Source: a virus
Virus record (IMG/VR): IMGVR_UViG_3300022074_000279
Location: 1-28,702 of that record
Length of the DNA stretch: 28,702 nucleotides
Strand: one strand, 5' to 3'
Shown: piece by piece, positions 19,925-28,099 of the stretch
Position numbering within the stretch: position 1 is the first letter of the stretch
How the letters are laid out: each line of letters starts with the position of its first letter
Notes under the pieces: generated by a model
Told to the model about the DNA's origin: nothing
Databases searched by the model: none
The model's input: the letters and a program-made list of their open reading frames with translations, nothing else
Translations under genes and position numbers: made by a program

Positions 19925-20736
19925 CGCAACACCTCCGCGTAAACCGAATAACTGGCTGTGACGTTTTGATTGCTCAAAACTTGGAAGTCAAAGACCTGAC
20001 CGCTGGCGACCGGCGTGACGTAATGCACCACGCCCTGAGTGCCGTTGCCGTCGCCAAAACCGCCGGTGCTTACCCACGCAGCAGGAGGGTTAGCTGACCC
20101 GCCATAAGCGGCACCGCCTTGGCTTCTGCCGTTCAAAGTGTTGCCGCTGCTGACAACGCCAACAAAGTTGAAAACGACATGAATTAGTGAGCCGGTCGGC
20201 GGCGCAAGCTGGTTTGAGCTGTTAAACAAGCCATGCTCGTCATACACGCGATTGCTGCTGCTAAATGGCACGGTGGCCGCCACATTGGCGCTGACAACTA
20301 AGTTGCCAGCTTCATAGAACGCAGCCGGTCTAGTGCCGTCATTCCGGACTACGTTTGTACTGTCACAACGGACTAACGTGGTGATGCCTTGGTCAGCGAT
20401 AGCGCCTGTGCCAGATGCTGTTTTGACCGTCACAGTGAATGCGCCGGTGCAGCCATTTTTAACCAAGTAAGTTTTCGACCGCGTTGGTACGATGATATTG
20501 ACGTTTGCGCTCAGCGTGCCGCTTAGCTCTAAAACCGCCGCATGGGATTGCTGGCCGAATGTGAACTGCGTGTCCGTCAGAGTAACGTCACTGCTTGAAA
20601 GCGTGATGGCTTCAGTGCCGCCAATCGCGTCCTCTAGGATTTTGAGGTTGGTATTCGTCTTAGTTCCCCAAGTCGCTGCATTTTCGCCGCTGGCCTGGAG
20701 TTCAAGTTGTAATACCGCGCTCGCAGAACTAGCCAT
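19921..20736 (-). CDS. fibre/appendage-type structural protein (271 aa)
   Basis: The 271-residue protein begins SSASAVLQLELQASGENAATWGTKTNTNLKILEDAI, a motif (LELQxxGENxxTWGxxTNxNL) frequent at the start of tail-appendage proteins in marine and alphaproteobacterial phages. The rest is beta-rich with many Thr/Val/Gly and ends in FDFQVLSNQNVTASYSVYAEVLR. It is probably a virion surface or fibre-attached protein. Its start overlaps the 124-residue gene by 8 bases. Confidence 0.72.
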   Translation of the reverse strand: MASSASAVLQLELQASGENAATWGTKTNTNLKILEDAIGGTEAITLSSSDVTLTDTQFTFGQQSHAAVLELSGTLSANVNIIVPTRSKTYLVKNGCTGAFTVTVKTASGTGAIADQGITTLVRCDSTNVVRNDGTRPAAFYEAGNLVVSANVAATVPFSSSNRVYDEHGLFNSSNQLAPPTGSLIHVVFNFVGVVSSGNTLNGRSQGGAAYGGSANPPAAWVSTGGFGDGNGTQGVVHYVTPVASGQVFDFQVLSNQNVTASYSVYAEVLR

Positions 20737-21103
20737 TTGCGTCTCCGTCTATTGTATCTTCTGCATCAACACTAACCACCTCGGCTGGCGCTGTCGCATC
20801 AGCAACGGTTTCGGTTAGTTCTTCAGGGGCTGCCACCTCCACCGGCTCCTCAGTCACCTCAACCGGCTGCTCAACAATGACAACGGGCGGATTTTCAGTC
20901 ACCACCCAGTCAACTCCGCTCCACGAAAGACTATGTGTGGCCGCGTCATAATCAGGCGGATCGCTCACGGCAATCCAGGGATGGCTTTCGTCATCTATGC
21001 ATCCATAAACAGCCTCGGAGGTGTAAGTCAGGCCATTTATTCGACGCACCCGGTGCGGCATAGTTGCGACTGGATAGCTGCCGTTTAAACTGTACATAAC
21101 CAT
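20729..21103 (-). CDS. tail-appendage associated protein with acidic repeat tail (124 aa)
   Basis: The 124-residue protein starts YSLNGSYPVATMPHRVRRINGLTYTSEA, a pattern (NGxxPxxxPHRIR) seen in small phage tail proteins, followed by WIAVSDPPDYDAATHSLSWSG. The second half is a disordered, Val/Pro/Glu-rich tail with repeats (VEQPVEVTEEPVEVAAPEE). Start is ATG 21103 with a GGAG ribosome binding site. The acidic tail could bind or chaperone a partner; function is otherwise unknown. Confidence 0.65.
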   Translation of the reverse strand: MVMYSLNGSYPVATMPHRVRRINGLTYTSEAVYGCIDDESHPWIAVSDPPDYDAATHSLSWSGVDWVVTENPPVVIVEQPVEVTEEPVEVAAPEELTETVADATAPAEVVSVDAEDTIDGDANG

Positions 21104-21136
21104 GCAAAAAATTCTCCATTGAGCTGAGCAAGTGTT

Positions 21137-21790
21137 TTAGGTGCCACCCCAGCCGGCTTGATAACCAGTGACTGTATAAGAGTGATTACTTTTTTGCGTT
21201 AAGCGCGCGCGACTGCCATCCCATGGCATGAATGCCATCCGCAGGCCGTTGGCATAACTAAAGCCAATCGTTGCTGAAAATTCATTCGAGTTATTTTTTC
21301 GGATGAAAATATTGCCAGTTGAGTAGTCGATGCCAACGCCGATAACGTCGCTGTTAGAAATTGACGAGTATCCGGTATTGAAGCCAAGCCGAAAGCGTAT
21401 TTGACGTGAGTAATTTTCTATCCAATCACTGCCGTCGTTCGGACTGCCGCGATCAAATGCGGAAATATTTTCTGCTTTGATAAAACCAACCACGAATGAA
21501 TACGGAGAAATATTCTGGCCCGGCAGCTCTTTCAACTCGATGTAATGCGTTCCGCCGGTGATTGTGCCTTCGAGTGCGGTTACAGCTAAACTACCACCAT
21601 TGCCAGTCAAGTCTCTTTTGTCTGTGCTATAAGTAAGACTGTTGCCTGTGTAGCTGGTGTCCCAGAGCGCCTCACCATTTTGGGGGGTCGAAACAAGTCG
21701 ATCAAATGCGTGTTCTTCAAAATGACTGTTTAAATCGTAAACATTACTGTCTATCGCAGTTGGATCAACTTTTCCTCGAAAACCTAACAT
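21137..21790 (-). CDS. SPRY-like putative receptor-binding protein B (217 aa)
   Basis: The 217-residue protein shares its first 33 residues almost exactly with the neighbouring 206-residue protein (MLGFRGKVDPTAIDSNVYDLN...EHAFDRLV), which looks like a virion anchor. The body resembles a SPRY/concanavalin-like beta-sandwich: HYIELKELPG, YSFVVGFIKAEN, DVIGVGIDYSTGNIFIRKNNS, RMAFMPWDG. Such domains bind proteins or sugars. The protein ends with a GYQAGWGG-type tail shared with the paralogue (GYLAGWPQ). Ribosome binding site GAGGAG. Host recognition is a strong inference, not shown. Confidence 0.72.
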   Translation of the reverse strand: MLGFRGKVDPTAIDSNVYDLNSHFEEHAFDRLVSTPQNGEALWDTSYTGNSLTYSTDKRDLTGNGGSLAVTALEGTITGGTHYIELKELPGQNISPYSFVVGFIKAENISAFDRGSPNDGSDWIENYSRQIRFRLGFNTGYSSISNSDVIGVGIDYSTGNIFIRKNNSNEFSATIGFSYANGLRMAFMPWDGSRARLTQKSNHSYTVTGYQAGWGGT

Positions 21791-21806
21791 TTATGACTGC
21801 TCCTCA

Positions 21807-22427
21807 TTATTGAGGCCAACCAGCTAAATAACCACTTGGGGCCGTGTAGGAGTAGGAGGATAAATCAACTAATGTTAATGCGTTCCCATTCCATAATTCA
21901 ACTGCTAAAAATAAAGCACCAGTCACAGAAAAAGACCCTGACATGCCACTATCTAAAGAATTATTAACATATATGTTTAGAGTCTTATTATCGGCATCAA
22001 GTGCTAGACCTATAGTATCACCATTGTTGATATTATTTGTACCTGCGGGTCCAAATTGTCCAAATCGTCTGCCAAAACAATCAGAGTCATTTTGATTGCG
22101 CATTTCGCCACTGTGATTTGCATTAAGTACTCCCACAGTCAAACTGTTGCCATCCGTTCCGTCGTGAGTCAATTCTATATAATACTTACCAGAAGTGGTT
22201 GAATTTAGTATGTAATTTGCACCAAGTTCCGAGCCGCTGTTGTGTGTAATTGTTTTATTTGAATTTGATAATACCTTACTCGATAGAATATTGCTTGGAT
22301 CAAAAAATGGTTGATAGCCAGCCACTGTTACAAGCCGACCAAAAGCATGCTCACGGTAATGACGATTCAAGTCGTAAACATTACTATCTATCGCAGTGGA
22401 ATCGACTTTGCCGCGAAAGCCCAGCAT
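21807..22427 (-). CDS. SPRY-like putative receptor-binding protein A (206 aa), AT-rich
   Basis: The 206-residue protein has the same anchor as its downstream paralogue (MLGFRGKVDSTAIDSNVYDLN...EHAFGRLV). A different body of the same SPRY-like layout follows: YYIELTHDG, LTVGVLNANHSGE, DTIGLALDADNKTLNIYVNNS, LFLAVELWNG, ending SGYLAGWPQ. The coding body is visibly more AT-rich than its neighbours, whereas the anchor region keeps the local composition, so the body probably came from elsewhere. Ribosome binding site GAGGAG identical in position to that of the paralogue. Confidence 0.74.
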   Translation of the reverse strand: MLGFRGKVDSTAIDSNVYDLNRHYREHAFGRLVTVAGYQPFFDPSNILSSKVLSNSNKTITHNSGSELGANYILNSTTSGKYYIELTHDGTDGNSLTVGVLNANHSGEMRNQNDSDCFGRRFGQFGPAGTNNINNGDTIGLALDADNKTLNIYVNNSLDSGMSGSFSVTGALFLAVELWNGNALTLVDLSSYSYTAPSGYLAGWPQ

Positions 22428-22802
22428 TTATGATAACTCCTCGTATGAGCATATCACGTCAAGATCATTGGCAGCACTAGCAGTCACGACAATGGATCGA
22501 TCTTCTTCCAAATAAATTGCACTGTTTTTATCAAGGACTACAAGTGACGCGTCTGCAATGACAGATGCTGTGTGAATAATTTTATACGCTGTGCCGCCAC
22601 CCGACGCAGCACTGTTAATTGAAATAGTTACATCGGCTGCCGAACTGCCGTCATCATTCGCGACGATGATGCTATTCAGTTTATAGACCTTACCCGACGA
22701 CGCAGCATTACTTAGAAGTGTTGTTGCACTTGTGCTGTTCAGGCTCAAATAAGCTGTTTTTGCCGTGATCGTTGAAACATTTACTAGATTGGGCGCTGCC
22801 AT
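22428..22802 (-). CDS. conserved structural protein near the fibre genes (124 aa)
   Basis: The 124-residue protein begins AAPNLVNVSTITAKTAYLSLN and continues with ATTLLSNAASSGKVYKLNSIIVANDDGSSAADVTISI, a beta-rich pattern (N-x-x-SGKVYK-x-N-x-I-x-x-AN-x-D) found in small structural proteins of marine phages. It ends with DLDVICSYEELS. Probably a virion surface or fibre-linked beta-sandwich. The start has a GGAGCACAAA ribosome binding site; the SPRY A gene begins directly after its stop. Confidence 0.7.
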   Translation of the reverse strand: MAAPNLVNVSTITAKTAYLSLNSTSATTLLSNAASSGKVYKLNSIIVANDDGSSAADVTISINSAASGGGTAYKIIHTASVIADASLVVLDKNSAIYLEEDRSIVVTASAANDLDVICSYEELS

Positions 22803-22811
22803 TTTGTGCTC

Positions 22812-25079
22812 CTAGCCAAAAATCATGGCCATAGCGATGGCCTTGCCGGTTGATACGCCTGCTGTCGCAGCCGAGGTTTGAACTGTGCCGTCTGGGAACT
22901 CAACGCCACCTGAAGTAGTCTTAATCTTGCCAGCGACTTCTAGGGGTTCTGAGGGACTCGTCGTGCCAATCCCGACATTGCCAGCAGAATCAATCCGCAT
23001 ACGCTCGGCGTCGTTTGTAAGAAATCTCCAAAAATGATCCGACAGGTCATATTGTCCTAATGTTTTTAAGTAACCTCGGTTGTCATCAACTTGATTGATA
23101 CTAAAAATTGAATCCGAACTGTCTGAATCTCGGATGTAGGTCATCATTAAAACATGACTAGCGTTTGCCGTGGCACCGTTCATTAAAGCGATACCACCAC
23201 CAGAATATTGAGATGTAGCGATGGATTCTGCAACTATCTGCGCAGCGGTTACTGAATTACCTGCGACATGCAGTGGCTCACCTGGACTCGACGTACCAAT
23301 ACCGATATTGCCGCTGTTGTCGATGCGAACACGCTCTGAACCACCTACATTAAATGCAGTAAAACCGGATGTTTGATTACTTTCATTAGATTTAATCGTA
23401 AGTTGCTCACCATTACCTCCCGAAGCTGTGATTTCAGCAAAATTTGATGCGCCGTTAGTGCGAGTCAGTGTAAGTGAGGTTGCTCCATTTTTTTCGATGC
23501 CCACATTACCAGTCAAGGTGCCACCAGATAGAGGCAGATAATCGCTCGTAGCCGCCGTAGCCATCGTGCCAAGGCCAAGCGATGTGCGTTGCGCTGCGGC
23601 GTCTGCATCGTCAAGGATTGCGCGCCCCGCCGCTGTGATGGTGGCCACGGCATAAGTGTCCGACCCAGTGGTGTAGATCATTTTGTCAGCGGCAGTTGTT
23701 AGGCCCGCGATGCTGTTCAAACCGGCGTCATAGGCTTGGACGTCAGAGCCGATCGCGACACCAAGCGCCGTCCTCGCGTCGCTGGCATTCGAGCTGCCAG
23801 TTCCGCCATCGGCCACTGGCAAGTCGCCGGTCGATAGCTGACCGCCGCTTGAGGTGTAGAGCGCGCCAGCAGATAGGCTGGTTGGTAGGGTCAAAGTATA
23901 ATCAGCGCTTGCTGAATGGGGTGGACTTTGAATGCTGGTTGAATGACTTCCTTGTTCGCACTCTAGCTGCAATTTTGCTGCTGCCGTACCACCCTTGATA
24001 ATTACTGAGCCAGTGCCATCCGGCGACAGGGAAATATCCCGACCTGACGAGCTGACGATTGACCGCGCCAAAACGTCGAGGTCGCCCCCAAGCTCTGGAG
24101 ACGTATCGTCAACGACGTTTGATAAACCACCACCACCGCCGCCGCCTGAGCTGGCGGTGGTTTGTGTTGTGCCGTCGGAGAATGTCAGGCCGCTGCTTGT
24201 AAGCGTCAGCGTGCCGCTAGACACCGACGGCGATGCACTTGCTAGGAAAGCGCTGGACGCGCTGGTGGCGGCTGTGCCGAGGCCGAGTGTGCCCCTCATA
24301 GTTGCTACGTCTGAATCGTCCAAAAGCGCCCTGCCCGCAGCCGTGAGGCTAGTTGTTGCGAAGGCATCGCTGCCGGTTGCATAAATTAGCTGATCAGCAC
24401 CGACCGAAACACCTGCCAAGGCGGTTAGCGTTGCATCAGCTTCTTGAGCAGATAGCGTTTGACGCTGAGCAGCCGCATCAGCATCGTCCAATAACGCCCT
24501 GCCCGCAGCCGTGAGGCTAGTTGTTGCGAAGGCATCGCTGCCGGTTGCGTAGATCATCTGGTCTGCGCTTACCGAAACACCGGCTAGGGCGGTTAGCGTC
24601 GCATCGGATTCCTGAGCCGATAATGTAGCTCGCATCGCTGCTGCGTCAGCATCGTCAAGTAACGCACGACCGGCGCTTGTGATTGAGCTAGTCGCAAAGG
24701 CATCACTGCCCGTTGCGTAGATCATTTGATCAGCGCTGACTGTGAGGCCAGCCAAAGCCGTCAGAGTAGCATCTGTTGACTGGAAGCCGCTTACGTTGAT
24801 TGTGCGGGTTTCGTTGGCCCCGCTATTGTTTGTCGTAAAACTGACCCCGGTGCCGGCGATCAGCTTGTCCTCTAAGGTGCTTGGGCTTTGGTCGTCGCTG
24901 CTGACCTTTAAGCCTGTGGCCGCATTTGCGGCAGATGTAGCACTAGCCGCAGCGGCTGTGGCTGACGTAGCCGCCGCAGTCGCTGACGTAGCCGCAGCCG
25001 TCGCTGACGTAGCCGCCTGATCAGCCAGGCTTTGTGTGACTGTGGTGCCGCCAGTTGACGACCAGACTGTTGTGCTCAT
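22812..25079 (-). CDS. tail fibre with internal 56-residue repeats (755 aa)
   Basis: The 755-residue protein starts with a short N-terminal part, then an alanine/serine/threonine heptad-like tract (residues 22-50, ATSATAA repeated). Three near-identical 56-residue units follow (103-158, 159-214, 215-270) carrying DATLTALAG, ADQMIYATGSDAFAT and AAGRALLDDADAA. A diverged fourth copy (YDAGLNSIAGLTTAADKMIYTTGSD) lies near residues 450-510. A glycine run and VVDDTSPELGGDLDVLARSIV (a beta-helix unit of marine fibres) and GNIGIGTSSPGEPLHVAGN motifs complete the shaft. No C-terminal self-cleaving chaperone (S74) is visible. It overlaps the adaptor gene by 4 bases (ATGA). Confidence 0.85.
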   Translation of the reverse strand: MSTTVWSSTGGTTVTQSLADQAATSATAAATSATAAATSATAAAASATSAANAATGLKVSSDDQSPSTLEDKLIAGTGVSFTTNNSGANETRTINVSGFQSTDATLTALAGLTVSADQMIYATGSDAFATSSITSAGRALLDDADAAAMRATLSAQESDATLTALAGVSVSADQMIYATGSDAFATTSLTAAGRALLDDADAAAQRQTLSAQEADATLTALAGVSVGADQLIYATGSDAFATTSLTAAGRALLDDSDVATMRGTLGLGTAATSASSAFLASASPSVSSGTLTLTSSGLTFSDGTTQTTASSGGGGGGGLSNVVDDTSPELGGDLDVLARSIVSSSGRDISLSPDGTGSVIIKGGTAAAKLQLECEQGSHSTSIQSPPHSASADYTLTLPTSLSAGALYTSSGGQLSTGDLPVADGGTGSSNASDARTALGVAIGSDVQAYDAGLNSIAGLTTAADKMIYTTGSDTYAVATITAAGRAILDDADAAAQRTSLGLGTMATAATSDYLPLSGGTLTGNVGIEKNGATSLTLTRTNGASNFAEITASGGNGEQLTIKSNESNQTSGFTAFNVGGSERVRIDNSGNIGIGTSSPGEPLHVAGNSVTAAQIVAESIATSQYSGGGIALMNGATANASHVLMMTYIRDSDSSDSIFSINQVDDNRGYLKTLGQYDLSDHFWRFLTNDAERMRIDSAGNVGIGTTSPSEPLEVAGKIKTTSGGVEFPDGTVQTSAATAGVSTGKAIAMAMIFG
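24270..24773 (-). repeat. three tandem 168-bp units in the tail-fibre gene
   Basis: Three 168-bp units encode the 56-residue repeats. Two units share an identical block of over 50 bp (beginning at 24327 and 24495), and the third starts at the same phase (24663), so the period is exactly 168 bp. The high DNA identity between two units indicates recent duplication or ongoing homogenisation. Confidence 0.85.
24930..25016 (-). repeat. 21-bp tandem repeats encoding ATSATAA heptads
   Basis: The motif GCTGACGTAGCCGC recurs at 21-bp spacing in the plus-strand sequence 24960-25017. It encodes the Ala/Thr/Ser heptads near the fibre N-terminus. Heptad periodicity suggests a trimeric coiled-coil stalk. 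Confidence 0.75.
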
Positions 25080-25711
25080 GCGATGTTCCTTAGGCCGTGT
25101 TGCATCGAAAGTGTCCCGCCGTAGCTTGCGTCGTCATTGGCTTCATTCGCCCGCGCCACCGCAGCTTCGCGCAAGTTGACGTAACGCTGCGCCGCCTTGT
25201 CATCCATCAAGAATGGCGCGGCTTCAGCCAGCGTGGCGTACAAGTAAACATCAGGATGTTGGTCCAAAATCACGTTGCTGGTGTTGCTATCTGACAACGC
25301 AAAACTGCTGACCTTTGAGTAGTAGGTCAGCTCCATTGTGATAGAAGCCGAAGCGTCTGGCTGCGGTGCGAATTGAATTTGAGGGCCAACAATCGCATAC
25401 GCGCGAGGTGTGCCAGCCGAGCTGTTTGGAAACTGCTGCACCAAGCTTGCAGGCGACATAGACTTGAGCTGGATTGTCGGGCTGGTGCTAGTCAAATAAA
25501 GTCGGATTTCTTGTGCAAAATCGCGTGGCAAGTTTTCATATTGTTCATCTACCGTAGCCGTGGCACGGCTGATCAATTCACGCGCACGCAAAGTCCGGTC
25601 TAAACCAACCTCAGCAATCGTAATAAATTCTGGAATGCGAGCGCTCAGGTCTGTGCGATCAAGCCAGTTCGCCACCGCTGTTTGCAGCTCTGCATATGTC
25701 GAGATTGCCAT
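25076..25711 (-). CDS. head-tail adaptor, T7 gp11 / tail tubular protein A-like
   Basis: From ATG 25711 the product has 211 residues. The N-terminus AISTYAELQTAVANWLDRTDLSARIPEFITIAEVGLDRTLRARELISRATATV is the signature of the tail tubular protein A / gp4-like adaptor family (W-L-x-R-x-D-L-x-x-R-x-P-x-F-I-x-x-A-E-x-x-x-x-R-x-L-R). A beta-rich middle and a helical C-terminal part (LYATLAEAAPFLMDDKAAQRYV) follow. It should form the ring joining portal and nozzle. A TTG start at 25717 is possible. Confidence 0.87.
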   Translation of the reverse strand: MAISTYAELQTAVANWLDRTDLSARIPEFITIAEVGLDRTLRARELISRATATVDEQYENLPRDFAQEIRLYLTSTSPTIQLKSMSPASLVQQFPNSSAGTPRAYAIVGPQIQFAPQPDASASITMELTYYSKVSSFALSDSNTSNVILDQHPDVYLYATLAEAAPFLMDDKAAQRYVNLREAAVARANEANDDASYGGTLSMQHGLRNIA

Positions 25712-26031
25712 TACCAACTCATATTCGTTGTTTTGAAATCAGGGTTTTCGCTCAGCCACTTTTGCCAATCGCGCGGGTTTTGACGCGGCGTTCCAAACTT
25801 TGCGATCAATTGAAAATAAATTGACGTCGGAACCTCAGCGACCTTCTGCCGATGTCGCTGCGTGTCACCAATAAGCTTGCCAGCTTGGTACGCGTTACGC
25901 TCTTGCTTTGCGGCTTCTTGAATTGCTGTCGTGTCTTGCTCGTGACGAATCACCAAGTTCTCGCCGTCGCGCAGGATTGAAGCTTTGGTCTGCGTGGAAT
26001 TATCCACGCTGACTGTTTTGAAATCAGGCAT
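25711..26031 (-). CDS. conserved head-region protein (106 aa)
   Basis: The 106-residue protein is polar, with NSTQTKASILRDGENLVIRHEQDTTA in the first half and a conserved second half DTQRHRQKVAEVPTSIYFQLIAKFGTPRQNPRDWQKWLSENPDFKT. The I-P-x-x-I/S-x-x-x-L-x-x-K-x-G-x-P-x-x-N-P-x-x-W-x-x-W-L pattern is common in small proteins following capsid genes in podoviruses. Function unknown; head completion or capsid-associated role is inferred. It is the first gene after the capsid terminator and its stop overlaps the adaptor start. Confidence 0.7.
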   Translation of the reverse strand: MPDFKTVSVDNSTQTKASILRDGENLVIRHEQDTTAIQEAAKQERNAYQAGKLIGDTQRHRQKVAEVPTSIYFQLIAKFGTPRQNPRDWQKWLSENPDFKTTNMSW

Positions 26032-26075
26032 GTAAAATCCATCAAAGGGAGGTGCGGCGTCATCCGACGCGGCAA

Positions 26076-26101
26076 TAAAAAAGGGGCGCTTTCGCGCCCC
26101 T
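26076..26101 (-). terminator. strong rho-independent terminator after the capsid gene
   Basis: GGGGCGC (26083-26089) and GCGCCCC (26094-26100) form a 7-bp stem (8 with a flanking A-T pair) closed by a tetraloop (GAAA on the minus strand), followed by six U. It sits 24 bases after the capsid stop and before the 106-residue gene, so it should reduce tail gene expression relative to capsid. Confidence 0.9.
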
Positions 26102-26124
26102 CTAAGCTGTGTGTGTCTGACCTA

Positions 26125-27102
26125 TTAGGTCACAGTGCCATCAATGTCGATGACAGCGCCATGAGCCTTTGGAGCCATCAATTTAATGGTATGCTCAGTG
26201 ATCATTGCGAAGGTTTCGGCGTCCGAAGTTTTCGCCAACTCCTCAGTCACAAAGTTACGACCTGGCAGCGTTGCAACAGCCAAATAATCGGTGTCCAGCA
26301 AGAACACGCGATCATTGTGGTTGGCTGCCATGACCCGTGATGGAGTTACGTCGAGAGCTCCGAAATCGCTCATATAAATCGACACGGACCCATTCAGAGT
26401 CAGTGCCTTACCTTCGGTCGCCTGCACTTGGTTGCTTGTGCCAGATGCCATAGCGTTTGAAATGCCACTGAAGGCATTTTTCAGAGCTGGAGACATAACC
26501 ATCATGTTCGGCTCGCCACCGTCAATGTAGCAATCTTGCATAACAGCGTCGATCATTGCGATGGTCAGCGAACGATCGGTGCCGGTGGTGGTGATGGCAG
26601 CTGAACCGTTTTGGTTGTTGGCTGCCAAAGCTGACGTGCTACCAGCGGTTGAAAAACTGACGTTTGACAGATAGCTGGTGATTGACGCGCACTCACGGGT
26701 ACCAGATGACACATATGCATTGTCCGTGATGTAAGCCAGCTCCATATCGCGCCGGAGCTCTTTTGCCTTCAAAAGCTTTTGATAAGCAATTTCAGAGTCA
26801 CGCCCTGCAGCGTTAATAGACTCTGAAGTGCCTGAAATTGCGACGACCTTTGAGGCAATCATATGATAGTTTCCGATGCGAACAGGAGCTGTCACAGCGG
26901 CGCTTGACAGTGAACCACCATCCGCAAGCTTGTTATCGGCAGCAGCTGCCAGGTCTTGATAAAGCCACTCATGAAAGACGCCGGAGGAGGTTTCTTTCTT
27001 GGCAGCACTATAAATTGGAACATCCGCTGGTTGAATTTGTGCGATTACATTTGCGAGGTCTTCACGCGCCCCGACGACGTTATTAGCTGTTAAAGTAGTC
27101 AT
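26125..27102 (-). CDS. major capsid protein, SU10 / DUF5309-like
   Basis: The 325-residue protein matches the SU10-type major head protein family (DUF5309). Typical features are the N-terminal LANVIAQIQPADVPIYSAAKKETSSGVFHEWLYQDL (E-x-x-x-I-x-x-I-x-P-x-x-x-P), the middle RDSEIAYQKLLKAKELRRDMELAYI and the later PNMMVMSPALKNAF and DRVFLLDTDYLAV stretches. It should adopt the HK97 fold. Length is normal for the family. ATG 27102 has an AAGGAG ribosome binding site inside the end of the scaffold gene; that site can pair in a small CTCC/GGAG hairpin. A strong terminator follows. Confidence 0.88.
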   Translation of the reverse strand: MTTLTANNVVGAREDLANVIAQIQPADVPIYSAAKKETSSGVFHEWLYQDLAAAADNKLADGGSLSSAAVTAPVRIGNYHMIASKVVAISGTSESINAAGRDSEIAYQKLLKAKELRRDMELAYITDNAYVSSGTRECASITSYLSNVSFSTAGSTSALAANNQNGSAAITTTGTDRSLTIAMIDAVMQDCYIDGGEPNMMVMSPALKNAFSGISNAMASGTSNQVQATEGKALTLNGSVSIYMSDFGALDVTPSRVMAANHNDRVFLLDTDYLAVATLPGRNFVTEELAKTSDAETFAMITEHTIKLMAPKAHGAVIDIDGTVT

Positions 27103-27105
27103 TGA

Positions 27106-28068
27106 TCACTCCTTGAGGAGCAAGAGATTCACTGCGTCATCAATCTTGCCCGAGGTTTTAAGCTTATCGAACGCCGCCTGGCGCCGACGTGACGTGCGCT
27201 GCTTTTTCGTGACCGGCTGCCCGCCCTTGGCTGCCTTTGGAGCGTTTTTGACCCGTTTTGCATCAACCTTTTGATCTTTCATAAGCTGATCAAACTTCCA
27301 TGCCTTGTGCAGTAATTCGACGGCGCGAGCATCAACGACATTGCTGATTTCATCATCGCTAAAACCGCTGCTTTTTGCGTAAGCAACCACAGCCGCTTTT
27401 TCTGTCTCTGCTACCTTTTGGTCCCGCCAAGCCGGTATGCGTTCCAACAAAACATCGCGCTGCGTGGCGACTTCTCGCTGCATCGCTTGCTGTTGCTCTG
27501 CCATCTGTTGTTGCTGCAGACGGCTTTGCTCGGCTTGAACTTGTGCCAGGCGCTCTTGCTTGTCGCGCCATGCATCTTTTTGAACCATGTATTCAAACGG
27601 GTCTTCATCCTTCAGCCGGTTCCAGTCCGGCTGCTCCTCGGCGCTGAGTTGGCCTTGAATCAACTGTAGCGCTTGAGCGTATTGTTCACGCTCTGCCGTA
27701 ATCTTCTGAGCCTCGGCTTCAACGGCCTTGCGTTGCTTGGCCAGCTCCATTGTCTTACGGCTATAATCTGCCTGTCGCTGATAGCCCTTGGCGGCCTCAT
27801 CACGGGTGACTTTCTCAACTTTTCCATCAATCGTTACTTCGATTGAGTCGTCGAGCAGTTCCGGTTCAACCTCATCGGCATCATCGTCATCGGCAAATTG
27901 TTCCTCACCTTCTTCAGCGTCAAATGCAGCGTTTTCAACTACATCATCAGCTTGTGAGTCTTGGCTTACGTCATCATCGTCAGCCTGTAGCGTTTCGACA
28001 GGTGGGTTGTCCTCTTGAGGGTTCACCAGTAACGAAACAGCATCTTCCATCGAAATTTCAGTAGACAT
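27106..28068 (-). CDS. head scaffolding protein
   Basis: The 320-residue protein has a strongly acidic N-terminal third (ADDDDVSQDSQADDVVENAAFDAEEGEEQ), then a long helical coiled-coil middle with many Gln/Glu/Lys (about residues 120-215, including LAQVQAEQSRLQQQQMAEQQ). A basic C-terminus follows (KRVKNAPKAAKGGQPVTKKQRTSRRR), then a last hydrophobic helix (KIDDAVNLLLLKE). Acidic start, coiled coil and a basic C-terminal capsid-binding helix are characteristic of podovirus scaffolds. It lies directly upstream of the capsid gene, the usual order. Confidence 0.82.
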   Translation of the reverse strand: MSTEISMEDAVSLLVNPQEDNPPVETLQADDDDVSQDSQADDVVENAAFDAEEGEEQFADDDDADEVEPELLDDSIEVTIDGKVEKVTRDEAAKGYQRQADYSRKTMELAKQRKAVEAEAQKITAEREQYAQALQLIQGQLSAEEQPDWNRLKDEDPFEYMVQKDAWRDKQERLAQVQAEQSRLQQQQMAEQQQAMQREVATQRDVLLERIPAWRDQKVAETEKAAVVAYAKSSGFSDDEISNVVDARAVELLHKAWKFDQLMKDQKVDAKRVKNAPKAAKGGQPVTKKQRTSRRRQAAFDKLKTSGKIDDAVNLLLLKE

Positions 28069-28099
28069 TTAAACTCCAAAGGGCTGCGTTTGCTTGGCC

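Noticed and set aside
24930-25016. CRISPR-like array from the regularly spaced 21-bp repeats
   Set aside because: The repeats are contiguous, without spacers, and encode in-frame Ala/Thr/Ser heptads of the fibre.
20492-25020. Long plus-strand open frames opposite the fibre and appendage genes
   Set aside because: They mirror the codon bias of the minus-strand genes, lack ribosome binding sites and give low-complexity Ala/Val/Ser or Arg-rich products.
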